Assembly (NCBI GenBank): GCA_012728775.1
Contig: JAAYEN010000151.1
Location: 1-7,053, forward strand
Reading direction: 5' to 3'
Origin: Tissierellia bacterium
Lineage (GTDB): Bacteria; Bacillota_A; Clostridia; Tissierellales; Peptoniphilaceae
DNA: 7,053 bases
Shown: positions 1-5,648 of the stretch, one piece after another
Layout of the letters: each line of letters begins with the position of its first letter
How positions within the stretch are numbered: position 1 is the stretch's first letter
Program-made: the position numbers and the translations under genes
Notes under the pieces: model-generated
Databases searched by the model: none
The model's input: the letters and a program-made list of their open reading frames with translations, nothing else
What the model was told of the DNA's origin: nothing

Positions 1-1396
1 CATTTTGTTTTTCAAACATATCATTTATCCAAGAAAAGTTAAGATTCCCTCCAAAAACTTTAGACCAACCTAAGTAAGTATCTTTACTTGGTATTAATAT
101 GTTTTTATAATAAAATAATACTTCCCAAAATGAGTCAAGGAGTTCTTTGTTTTTTGTCTTTGGAATTCCTATTTGTATGGAGTCAGGACTACTCCTATAC
201 GTTAATATCTCTTCTTCCCTCTCACAATTAAACCCTTTTACAATCTTACTATATTCAACGCATTCTTTGATTGTATTATAACAATTATTTTGAATGCTAG
301 AAGTCGTAATTGGTAAATTTAGAATACAAATATTAAATATATCTTTTGTCATCATATTTAATGAACAATAACTTATTAATTCTTTGTATAAAGAGACAGC
401 AGTTTTTATTAATATTTTATTTTCTTCATTATTCTCTCTTATTGCATTTCTATCTCTTTCTACCTCAAATAAATTTGAATTGATTATTATTGGGAAACTA
501 AAACCTTCCGTACCTACTAAAGGAAAGTTACAAAAGATTTTTGGAAGAGTATCTGGAATTTCTAAAAAAGATATCCTATCATCATAACGCTCTATAGGGC
601 ATCCGATAATAATACCATTTTCATTTAATACTAACAATTTTTTTTTACTGTCATGTGCACTTATGCAAATAAATTTTATCTTACTATTTTTACTTGAAGT
701 AATTTCCTTTTCCTTTTCGTAGTATTTTCCATTATATGAAATTGAATTTATATGATTATTGAAAGACAATATATATGGAATAGTTTCCTCTAAATCACTT
801 ATTCCTTCTTCTACAGCCTCCACTACATGGTCATCTATTAAATAGATGAATTTTGTTTCCTCATATTTTTCTTTTAATTCATCCGAATTTGTGCTTATGA
901 ATTTTAATTGTTGTAGCATAAGTTCTGTTTTCTTCCTAATGTCTTTGTATTCTACTCCGGATCTATCAATAGTAAATCTTAGTTTTTTATATTTACCACA
1001 GTGCGCTATAAAAGAACTTTCAATTTGCACAATTTCTGATAATAAATGAGTTGACATAAAACCAGTTCCAAATTTACCTATTTTTTTATCTTCAGAACTT
1101 TGTTTAGAGGATATTTGAGTGATTAAGTCAAGTAGATTTTCATAAGAAAATGGGACTCCATTATGGCTAAACTCAATCTTTTTATTATTGTATTCAATTT
1201 TAATATCTATTTTTCCACCTTTAGGTGTACAATCAGATGCATTTTGAATCAATTCCCATATCCATCTACGCCTAATAATCTTTTTTTCTAAGTCAGAAGA
1301 TTCCCGTATTTTTTTCAACTCATCCCAAATCGTGTTAGCACTTGCATCTAAAATTTTATTTAATAAAATTACTTCATTGGACATCGCCATCACCAT
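1..1396 (-). CDS. GHKL/Hsp90-like (sacsin-type) ATP-binding protein, N-terminal part; cut by left window edge
   Basis: The minus frame is open from 1396 to base 1 (465 codons) without a stop, so the C-terminus is missing. The N-terminus carries a Bergerat-fold ATP site: the N box ELIQNASD at about residues 48-55 (Asn52 the expected Mg ligand), SHNGVPF at 77-83 in the G1 position, and IGKFGTGF at 106-113 followed by THLLSE. A later FPIIINSNLF...ERDRNAI stretch near residues 300-325 fits the sacsin/Hsp90-like family often found in bacterial defence loci. I chose the ATG at 1396 because AGGAGG (1406-1411) lies 9 nt upstream. In-frame ATGs at 1390 and 1384 are possible but farther from it. The start overlaps the end of an upstream cistron in another frame, which suggests translational coupling. 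Substrate and role are unknown. The ATPase assignment is strong; the defence role is inference. Confidence 0.85.
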   Translation of the reverse strand, partial: MVMAMSNEVILLNKILDASANTIWDELKKIRESSDLEKKIIRRRWIWELIQNASDCTPKGGKIDIKIEYNNKKIEFSHNGVPFSYENLLDLITQISSKQSSEDKKIGKFGTGFMSTHLLSEIVQIESSFIAHCGKYKKLRFTIDRSGVEYKDIRKKTELMLQQLKFISTNSDELKEKYEETKFIYLIDDHVVEAVEEGISDLEETIPYILSFNNHINSISYNGKYYEKEKEITSSKNSKIKFICISAHDSKKKLLVLNENGIIIGCPIERYDDRISFLEIPDTLPKIFCNFPLVGTEGFSFPIIINSNLFEVERDRNAIRENNEENKILIKTAVSLYKELISYCSLNMMTKDIFNICILNLPITTSSIQNNCYNTIKECVEYSKIVKGFNCEREEEILTYRSSPDSIQIGIPKTKNKELLDSFWEVLFYYKNILIPSKDTYLGWSKVFGGNLNFSWINDMFEKQN

Positions 1397-1493
1397 CCTT
1401 ATATTCCTCCTTTTCTTGCCATATCTTCTTAAAGACATCCCAAGCAATTTTATGTTCTTGGTCTTCTGTCAAGAAAACGGATAATAAAAACTT
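1374..1493 (-). pseudogene. 3' remnant of the cistron upstream of the ATPase, truncated by the IS
   Basis: A minus frame of 39 codons runs from the IS end to a TGA at 1374-1376. It reads KFLLSVFLTEDQEHK early and ends KEEYKDGDGDVQ. It contains the ATPase ribosome site and overlaps the ATPase start by 23 nt, the layout of a coupled operon. The frame continues into the IS only as far as the transposase stop TAG at 1512-1514, so the fragment has no start of its own. No continuation of the gene is recognisable beyond the other IS end. I do not recognise the family from so short and acidic a tail. It was probably the functional partner of the ATPase. Confidence 0.6.
1406..1411 (-). promoter_or_regulatory. 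Ribosome binding site deciding the ATPase start
   Basis: A perfect AGGAGG on the minus strand lies 9 nt before the ATG at 1396, inside the coding remnant of the upstream cistron. It favours 1396 over the in-frame ATGs at 1390 (15 nt) and 1384 (21 nt). Confidence 0.7.
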
Positions 1494-1508
1494 GATATAT
1501 TCTTGAAT
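1493..1508. repeat. IS terminal inverted repeat, transposase (orfB) end
   Basis: TGATATATTCTTGAAT on the plus strand matches the reverse complement of 2715-2730 at 14 of 16 positions. The transposase stop codon (1512-1514) lies 3 bp inside it, so the outward-reading frame meets the truncated host gene directly. Confidence 0.8.
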
Positions 1509-1511
1509 CGT

Positions 1512-2411
1512 CTAACCAACATATTTATCCTCGAAATCATATGGTGAAGACATCTCGCAATAACTGTGAATTCTCTTTGTATTGTAAAATGCTTCGACAT
1601 ATTCAAAAATAAGTTCATGGGCATGACTAATATGCCTTATGACGAATCTGTTGAGCCATTCTCTTTTTATTAGAGCATGAAAAGACTCAATTACAGCATT
1701 GTCCCAAGGGGTTCCCTTTTTTGAATAGCTTCGAATAAATTTGCCTGCTGGTGTTGCATCAATATACGCTTTTGATACATATTGCACACCTCTGTCACTG
1801 TGAATAATTATCGGAGTATCTAATTTCCTAGATGATTTCGCTTTGTTAATGGCTCTTAGTACTCCTTCCACACAAAGGGTATCTGAGAGGTGCCAGCCTA
1901 TAACTCTTCGTGAGAATAGATCCATTACTGTTGTTAAGTAAACGAACCCGCTTACTGTCCATACATAGGTAATGTCTGTTACCCAAACGGTGTTAGGTGC
2001 GTTAGGTGAAAAATTTCTATCTAGAATATTTTTAAGTTTATTATCAAAATCTGGATCAATTGTCGTCCTTTTGTATGGACTTACCCAGATTGCCTTAATT
2101 CCTAGCTCACGCATGTAGTTTCCAACAGTTTTCTCTGCGATAACGTAACCTCTGCTTCGCAGTATAGATGTAATTTTGGGTGCTCCATATATTTGTTTGG
2201 ATTCATTGTAAATCTCTATAATTTCTTGTTTAATCTGCTGTTTTCTAATTTTCTGATTTGAATCTTGCCTTTTCAAGTAATCATAGTATCCAGAAGATGA
2301 AACGCCTAGCACTTTAAGCACACTGTTAACTGAAATCTGGCGCTTCTTAGATGATTCTTCTACTTCTTTGTAGATTGCTTCAGTTAATCTTTGTTCAGTA
2401 TGCCTATGGCC
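1512..2411 (-). CDS. IS3-family transposase OrfB (DDE integrase core), expressed as an OrfAB fusion
   Basis: OrfB is the rve-type catalytic domain. Visible landmarks are an HTH_21-like start (KVLGVSSSGYYDYLKR), the first Asp in WVTDITYVWT, the second in HSDRGVQY, and the Glu in DNAVIESFHALIKRE. Exactly 35 residues separate the second Asp from the Glu, the IS3 DD(35)E signature. A GTG at 2321 could serve as an independent start, but no good ribosome site precedes it. The frame is open upstream to the A6G heptamer, where a -1 slip from orfA would give a 388-residue OrfAB (2677 to 1515). No internal stop or missing catalytic residue is seen, so the element may still be active. It ends in TAG at 1512-1514, a few bases from the IS end. 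Confidence 0.92.
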   Translation of the reverse strand, partial: GHRHTEQRLTEAIYKEVEESSKKRQISVNSVLKVLGVSSSGYYDYLKRQDSNQKIRKQQIKQEIIEIYNESKQIYGAPKITSILRSRGYVIAEKTVGNYMRELGIKAIWVSPYKRTTIDPDFDNKLKNILDRNFSPNAPNTVWVTDITYVWTVSGFVYLTTVMDLFSRRVIGWHLSDTLCVEGVLRAINKAKSSRKLDTPIIIHSDRGVQYVSKAYIDATPAGKFIRSYSKKGTPWDNAVIESFHALIKREWLNRFVIRHISHAHELIFEYVEAFYNTKRIHSYCEMSSPYDFEDKYVG

Positions 2412-2677
2412 TTTTTTAGTATTTCAAGTGCATCTTCCTTATCTCTTAGTTCTTTTTTTAGTCTTGCAATTTCTTTTTCTGCATCTGATGAATAATTGCC
2501 AGAACCTCTATGATTTACTACACCATCATTCTTCTTGGCATTTTGAATCCAATTATTAAGACCTGTGGTGCTAATTTTTAGATCCTCTGCTGCTTCTTTG
2601 ATTGATTTGCCAGATGAATAATAATAATTAACTGCATCTTGTTTAAACTCTGCGCTGTACTGTTTTTTAGTTCCCAT
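2384..2677 (-). CDS. IS3-family transposase OrfA (DNA-binding HTH protein)
   Basis: This 97-residue protein supplies the helix-turn-helix (HTH_Tnp_1 type) that binds the IS ends. The N-terminus has the typical KKQYSAEFKQDAV opening, then a helix-turn-helix around residues 22-45 (SIKEAAEDLKISTTGLNNWI). A charged leucine-zipper-like coiled coil follows at about 67-92 (EIARLKKELRDKEDALEILK), which in IS3 elements mediates OrfA and OrfAB multimerisation. The ATG at 2677 is preceded by AAGGAG (2686-2691) at 8 nt. The 3' end overlaps the -1 frame of orfB and carries the slippery heptamer. OrfA alone normally acts as a regulator, and the frameshifted OrfAB is the transposase. The frame is intact. 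Confidence 0.92.
   Translation of the reverse strand: MGTKKQYSAEFKQDAVNYYYSSGKSIKEAAEDLKISTTGLNNWIQNAKKNDGVVNHRGSGNYSSDAEKEIARLKKELRDKEDALEILKKAIGILNKD
2411..2417 (-). promoter_or_regulatory. Programmed -1 frameshift site, A AAA AAG
   Basis: In the orfA frame the codons are CTA AAA AAG, so the heptamer A-AAA-AAG has the canonical X-XXY-YYZ phase. A -1 slip moves reading from GCC ATA to GGC CAT AGG and on into orfB without a stop. A short GCC/GGC pairing follows immediately, but I see no strong stimulatory stem-loop. Confidence 0.8.
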
Positions 2678-2714
2678 AGTAATCTCTCCTTGTCTGATAC
2701 ACTTATTATATCAA

Positions 2715-2730
2715 ATTCAAGGACATATCA
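2715..2730. repeat. IS terminal inverted repeat, orfA end
   Basis: The minus strand reads TGATATGTCCTTGAAT from the outer edge inward. It pairs with 1493-1508 with two mismatches and lies about 38 bp upstream of the orfA start. A TATAAT-like -10 box sits just inside it on the minus strand, but no matching -35 was found within the IS. Confidence 0.8.
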
Positions 2731-3001
2731 CGTTTAAGTTCTACGTTTTTTATTCTACCATCATCTTCTTTAAAACATTTGTAAAACCTATCATCTTTTT
2801 ATCACTTTTATAAAATTTTCTATCTCATACTAAGGTTATAAATTTTTAACCAGTTTTCTTTTAGTACACCTATGAACCTTATATCTTTAACTGATAAGTA
2901 TATCTACTTAAAACACTGCAACTTTATATGTATAGTGAAAAACTTTACTCAATTGTACTTTAGAATCTGGCAAATTCTTTTGCTATAAATCTGTTAAATT
3001 T
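2731..3001. other. AT-rich gap between the IS and the DUF1413-like gene, no gene identified
   Basis: Neither strand has a frame with a start, a ribosome site and plausible length. On the minus strand there are open stretches of about 20-27 codons in different frames (for example SVKDIRFIGVLKENWLKIY and SDKKMIGFTNVLKK). These could be scraps of a decayed gene or chance in AT-rich DNA. No convincing terminator was found. The 5' part of the cistron cut at 1493 is not recognisable here. Confidence 0.5.
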
Positions 3002-3229
3002 TCATATATCTTTGTTGATTAGAAGATGTTTTTCTATTATCTTTACCTCTTTACCATCCATTTTGTTGATTTGGTTGAGAAATAATGTTCCAAGTAAAAT
3101 CCTATCGCTCCTGGGAATTCTATTCCAAAGATATCCCTTAAAAAGATCTTTAAGTAAAAAAATTTCACCTTTCTCCAGTTTTTTTGTTTCTTTAATAGCC
3201 TCAACTAGTAATTCATTAACATCATTCAT
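3002..3229 (-). CDS. DUF1413-like small protein, 75 aa
   Basis: This is a short soluble protein with an acidic and basic helical N-terminus (NELLVEAIKETKKLEKGE), then the block FLLKDLFKGYLWNRIP followed by SDRILLGTLFLNQI. From memory, this is the conserved core of the DUF1413 family, small proteins of Bacillota and their mobile elements whose function is not established. I chose the ATG at 3229 because GAGGAG (3238-3243) lies 8 nt before it. A GTG at 3238, three codons earlier in frame, overlaps that site and is unlikely. The gene is monocistronic, with its own promoter (TTGTAA-17-TATAAT) about 50-75 bp upstream, and is transcribed away from mobC. No catalytic residues or membrane segment are seen. 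The family call is fairly confident; the role is unknown. Confidence 0.75.
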   Translation of the reverse strand: MNDVNELLVEAIKETKKLEKGEIFLLKDLFKGYLWNRIPRSDRILLGTLFLNQINKMDGKEVKIIEKHLLINKDI

Positions 3230-3277
3230 GTTGTTCACTCCTCATATTAATAACTGTATAGACAACATTGTTAATAT

Positions 3278-3306
3278 ATTATAGTATTTTTCTTTCTTCT
3301 TTACAA
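3278..3306 (-). promoter_or_regulatory. Promoter of the DUF1413-like gene
   Basis: On the minus strand TTGTAA (3301-3306) is followed after exactly 17 nt by a perfect TATAAT (3278-3283). Transcription would start near 3270, about 40 nt before the ATG. The 9-bp palindrome AACATTGTT (3264-3272) sits at the expected start point and could be an operator, but it is short. Confidence 0.65.
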
Positions 3307-3367
3307 TTCAATTAATAATAGACTTAAAAATATAGCTAAATTTCCTAGAAAATTTAACCTTTTCACG

Positions 3368-3396
3368 CTGACATTATCCCCATAGTGCGGTAATAT
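3368..3396 (+). promoter_or_regulatory. Candidate promoter upstream of the mob operon
   Basis: CTGACA (3368-3373), a 17-nt spacer, and TAATAT (3391-3396) form a plausible sigma-A promoter on the plus strand. Transcripts would begin near 3403, cross the inverted repeat at 3459-3478 and meet the terminator-like hairpin at 3491-3522 before mobC. It therefore drives either an attenuated mob operon or a short RNA of about 120 nt. Confidence 0.45.
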
Positions 3397-3458
3397 GGAT
3401 ATATAAATTAAATACTTGGCTTAATGCCTGCTTTTAAAAAACCTTAATAGCAAGCACA

Positions 3459-3478
3459 GTAAGTGTAGACACACTTAC
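3459..3478. repeat. Perfect inverted repeat, 8-bp arms and 4-nt loop
   Basis: GTAAGTGT (3459-3466) and ACACTTAC (3471-3478) are perfect reverse complements around AGAC. No T-run follows, so this is not a terminator. It is the best candidate for the relaxase or MobC recognition repeat in the oriT region. Confidence 0.65.
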
Positions 3479-3490
3479 GAGAAAATTGAT

Positions 3491-3522
3491 GAAGCGGCCC
3501 CCTTTAGGCTCGCTTCTTTTTT
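3491..3522 (+). terminator. Rho-independent terminator-like hairpin ahead of mobC
   Basis: GAAGCG-GCC (3491-3499) pairs with GGC-T-CGCTTC (3507-3516) around a loop rich in C and T, with one bulged T. Six T residues follow (3517-3522). Lying between the candidate promoter and mobC, it may attenuate the mob operon or end a short transcript. It is nested inside a longer 9-bp arm pair (3480-3488 and 3526-3534), so it may also belong to the oriT structure. Confidence 0.6.
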
Positions 3523-3607
3523 ATCCAATTTTCTACTTGTTCCTATCGGAATGATTTAGGGTTCCCCTAATACCCTGTTACAAATAAAAAAAGAAAGGAG
3601 AATTTAT

Positions 3608-3961
3608 ATGGCAAATAGGCTTAGAAAAAATGATATTCATGTGATGGTTACTGATGAGGAAAAGGAACTTTTTAACAAGAAACTTAAGATGAGCAAGTCA
3701 AAATCAATGGGACATTTTATAAGGAAAAGTGTTCTTGAAGCCCCCATATTTGTTATTGATATGAATGTTTTTAGAAGGCTACAAACTCTTATAGGAAAGA
3801 ACTCTAATAATCTTAATCAGATTGCAAAGAGGGTAAATAGTACAGGGATAATCTATAGGGAAGATATTGAGGATTTAAAAAAAGAAAATGATGATATATC
3901 AAGAGAGATAATAAAAATTCAAAATATCCTAACAAGGAAATATATGAATAGGTCTGATTGA
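3608..3961 (+). CDS. mobC: MobC-type mobilization accessory protein
   Basis: This 117-residue protein is the auxiliary partner of the relaxase. MobC proteins bind and open oriT so that the relaxase can nick. The N-terminal half resembles a ribbon-helix-helix DNA-binding region (DIHVMVTDEEKELF, then helices to about residue 45). The second half has the MobC signature LIGKNSNNLNQIAKRVN at residues 61-77, followed by a charged helix. The length suits the family. AGGAG (3596-3600) lies 7 nt before the ATG. The stop TGA (3959-3961) is one base from the relaxase ATG, so the two genes are almost certainly co-translated. The candidate oriT lies directly upstream, so MobC and relaxase could autoregulate there. 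Confidence 0.9.
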   Translation: MANRLRKNDIHVMVTDEEKELFNKKLKMSKSKSMGHFIRKSVLEAPIFVIDMNVFRRLQTLIGKNSNNLNQIAKRVNSTGIIYREDIEDLKKENDDISREIIKIQNILTRKYMNRSD

Positions 3962-3962
3962 T

Positions 3963-5306
3963 ATGGCCATTACAAAGATCCACCCTATCAAATCCACCCT
4001 CAATCTTGCTATTGATTATATTACTAGCGATGATAAAACCGATGAGCAGATATTGATAAGTTCAGATGGCTGCTCCCCCGCAACTGCCCACTTACAGTTC
4101 ATGAATACTAGGGAAACTAATGATACTAGAGGAACAGTTTTAGCTAGACACCTAATACAAAGTTTCGTTCCTGGAGAGGTAAGCCCTGAGAAAGCACATG
4201 AGATAGGGCTTGCCCTAGCCAAAGAAGTTTTAAATGGTGAATATGAATATGTTCTAGCTACCCATGTAGACCGTAACCATATTCACAACCATATTATTTT
4301 TAATAATGTTAATTGGAAAACAGGAAAATGCTATCAATCCAACAAGCGAAGTTACCATAGGATAAGATACCAAAGCGACAAGCTATGCAAGGAAAACAAT
4401 CTAATAGTTATAGATGAATACTATGAGAAATACAAGGAAAAATATAAAACTAAAGGTAAATCTTATAAGGAATATCAGGAGAGAAAGAAAGGTACCTCAT
4501 GGAAGGCTAGGCTTCAATTTGATATAGATAGAGCAATTAAGAAAGCTAAAGATTGGGAAAAGTTCCTCCAGCTTATGGAGCAATATGGATATGAAATCAA
4601 TCATGGAAAACATATTGCTTTCAAAAAAATAGATGGACAACAGCGTTTTACAAGGGCAATGAGGATAGGGGAAGATTATACTGAGGAAAGATTAAAAGAA
4701 CGTATCTTAGAAGAAGTTGATATGAAGGACAAGCGTCCTAAAGCTCCTTTTAAGCCTTTAGATAATGTCATTTATATAAGTGCCAATGATAAGGTTAAAA
4801 GCTCTCCTGGGTACAAATATTGGGCAACAAAGCATAATCTGTCTACTATGGCAGATACTATTAACCAGGTTAGAAATGAAGGTTTTAAAACACGAGAACA
4901 ACTAGAAAAGGCTATACGTGAAAAAGCTACTGAAATTCAAAATCTTCTTACAGAAAATAAAGAAATAGAGAGACTTATAGAAGCTAAAAAGAAGATTATG
5001 GAAAACCGTTATACTATAGAGCAGTATAAAGAAATTCATAAATATGCTAAAGCACACCCTGAAGACAAGGTTTTTATTAATGAATATAGTCCTCAACTTA
5101 TGCTTTATAAAAAGGCAATTGCTGAAAGTTTTCAAGACTCTAGCGTTCTACCTACTACCAAAAAAATATATGAAGATCTTGAAAAACTTCATACAAAAAA
5201 AGAGTCTCTCATTGAGAAACTCAATCAATCCCGCCAAGAGCAGGATAGGCTATATCAGTATAAGAAAAACTATGATAATTATTTGGGGAAAGAGGTCGAA
5301 CGATGA
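3963..5306 (+). CDS. mobA: MOB-P family relaxase / mobilization nuclease
   Basis: This 447-residue DNA strand transferase nicks oriT and stays covalently bound to the 5' end during conjugative transfer. The Relaxase/Mobilisation nuclease domain fills about residues 1-250. It has the likely nucleophile Tyr19 in LAIDYITSDD, a conserved RHLIQSF at 62-68, and the metal-binding His triad HVDRNHIHNH at 101-110 (His101, His106, His108). After about residue 300 the protein is charged and coiled-coil-like, including QLEKAIREKATEIQ and a Lys/Glu-rich tail. This could contact MobC or a coupling protein. The ATG follows the mobC stop by one base and has no strong ribosome site, implying translational coupling. 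No primase or helicase domain is present. With no coupling or secretion genes in view, the element looks mobilizable rather than self-transmissible. The stop overlaps a downstream ATG as ATGA. Confidence 0.93.
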   Translation: MAITKIHPIKSTLNLAIDYITSDDKTDEQILISSDGCSPATAHLQFMNTRETNDTRGTVLARHLIQSFVPGEVSPEKAHEIGLALAKEVLNGEYEYVLATHVDRNHIHNHIIFNNVNWKTGKCYQSNKRSYHRIRYQSDKLCKENNLIVIDEYYEKYKEKYKTKGKSYKEYQERKKGTSWKARLQFDIDRAIKKAKDWEKFLQLMEQYGYEINHGKHIAFKKIDGQQRFTRAMRIGEDYTEERLKERILEEVDMKDKRPKAPFKPLDNVIYISANDKVKSSPGYKYWATKHNLSTMADTINQVRNEGFKTREQLEKAIREKATEIQNLLTENKEIERLIEAKKKIMENRYTIEQYKEIHKYAKAHPEDKVFINEYSPQLMLYKKAIAESFQDSSVLPTTKKIYEDLEKLHTKKESLIEKLNQSRQEQDRLYQYKKNYDNYLGKEVER

Positions 5307-5390
5307 GTTCGATTTTAAGCCTAGTTATTATTCAGAGATGAAACAGGAATAGGGCTTAGAGAAGCCAAGGAATTTGTAGACAAATTATAG
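5303..5390 (+). pseudogene. Broken remnant of an L7/L12 C-terminal-domain-like small protein
   Basis: An ATG at 5303 overlaps the relaxase stop (ATGA) and begins MSSILSLVIIQR before a stop at 5339-5341. In another frame, 5325-5390 reads LLFRDETGIGLREAKEFVDK and then L and a stop. Its GIGLREAKEFVDKL end matches the ribosomal protein L7/L12 C-terminal motif (G-L-K-E-A-K-x-x-V-D), also seen in small proteins outside the ribosome. A start helix like ILSLV normally precedes a linker and an AIKLFR helix. Here the two parts are fused out of frame with the middle missing, as after a small deletion. There is probably no product. The motif match is from memory and the segment is short. Confidence 0.45.
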
Positions 5391-5462
5391 GTTAATTATG
5401 TCATTTATCTAGAATTGTACTAATATAATATAATACATGCAGAAACGAAAGGAGAGTTATTT

Positions 5463-5648
5463 ATGATAAAAAGGTTATATGCAGTAAATAAACTTGCTTA
5501 TTTAGGCCTATTGGGATTCTTGAGTATACCCCTAGCGTTATATACAAAAGATCCCAAGTGGTTTGGATTAACAGGTTTCTTTGGGTTATTAGGCTACTTT
5601 AAGGAAATACCAGAAAAAAGTAAATATTATTCTTCAAAAAATCTATAA
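5463..5648 (+). CDS. Small hydrophobic membrane protein, 61 aa, DUF3796-like
   Basis: This short protein has a basic start (MIKRLYAVNK), a hydrophobic segment at about residues 12-28 (AYLGLLGFLSIPLALY), a KDPKW turn, a second Gly/Phe/Leu-rich segment at about 34-47 (FGLTGFFGLLGYF) and a charged tail. It resembles small KLGYLGFLG-type membrane proteins of Bacillota (DUF3796-like, low confidence). AGGAG (5450-5454) lies 8 nt before the ATG, which supports translation, and TATAAT-like boxes at 5424-5434 could be its -10 but lack a good -35. Its 3' end overlaps the convergent membrane-protein gene on the other strand by 22 bp. Function unknown. It may be immunity-like, toxin-like or a structural membrane peptide; the sequence does not decide. 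Confidence 0.6.
   Translation: MIKRLYAVNKLAYLGLLGFLSIPLALYTKDPKWFGLTGFFGLLGYFKEIPEKSKYYSSKNL

Larger units (their letters stand above)
1493..2730 (-). mobile_element. IS3-family insertion sequence, 1238 bp, structurally complete
   Basis: The element is bounded by imperfect inverted repeats at 1493-1508 and 2715-2730, matching at 14 of 16 positions (TGATATGTCCTTGAAT against TGATATATTCTTGAAT) and starting TG as IS3 ends do. Inside are orfA and orfB in the usual overlapping order, read on the minus strand, with an A6G slippery heptamer between them. The length and the DD(35)E orfB are typical of the family (IS150-like style). The flanks, AACT on the left and CGTT on the right, show no 3-4 bp target duplication. 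This suggests a later deletion or recombination at one end. It separates the ATPase cistron from whatever lay upstream. Confidence 0.88.
3440..3580. other. Candidate origin of transfer (oriT) region
   Basis: The region just upstream of mobC and the relaxase, the usual place for oriT, is rich in symmetric DNA. There is a perfect 8-bp inverted repeat GTAAGTGT-AGAC-ACACTTAC (3459-3478), a 9-bp arm pair AGAAAATTG and CAATTTTCT (3480-3488 and 3526-3534) enclosing a GC-rich hairpin, and TTAGGG-TTC-CCCTAA (3556-3570). The last has an overlapping alternative pairing, AGGGT with ACCCT (3558-3562 and 3572-3576). MOB-P relaxases nick next to inverted repeats of this kind, and MobC helps melt the site. 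The nick position cannot be read from the sequence. The function is inferred from location and symmetry. Confidence 0.5.

Noticed and set aside
384..1049. Plus-strand open frames at 384-587 and 846-1049
   Set aside because: They lie antisense to the continuous ATPase frame, which has clear family motifs, and they lack ribosome sites.
1493..2730. A 3-4 bp target duplication around the IS
   Set aside because: Direct comparison of the flanks (AACT and CGTT) shows no match, even when the border is shifted by one or two bases.
2731..2800. Possible 5' continuation of the IS-interrupted gene (minus frame containing EDDGRIKNVELK)
   Set aside because: The frame is only about 25 codons after a TAA and has no start or ribosome site, so it cannot be tied to the 39-codon remnant.
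3012..3284. Plus-strand frame of 90 codons
   Set aside because: It is the antisense shadow of the DUF1413-like gene, which has a ribosome site, a promoter and a recognisable core.
4016..5135. Minus-strand frames at 4016-4222 and 4902-5135
   Set aside because: Both lie opposite the relaxase coding frame and have low-complexity or AT-driven composition, with no ribosome site.
5044..5352. Plus-strand frame of 102 codons overlapping the relaxase 3' end
   Set aside because: Most of it is an alternative frame of the relaxase coiled-coil region. Only the part beyond 5306 is non-overlapping, and that is better explained by the L7/L12-like remnant.
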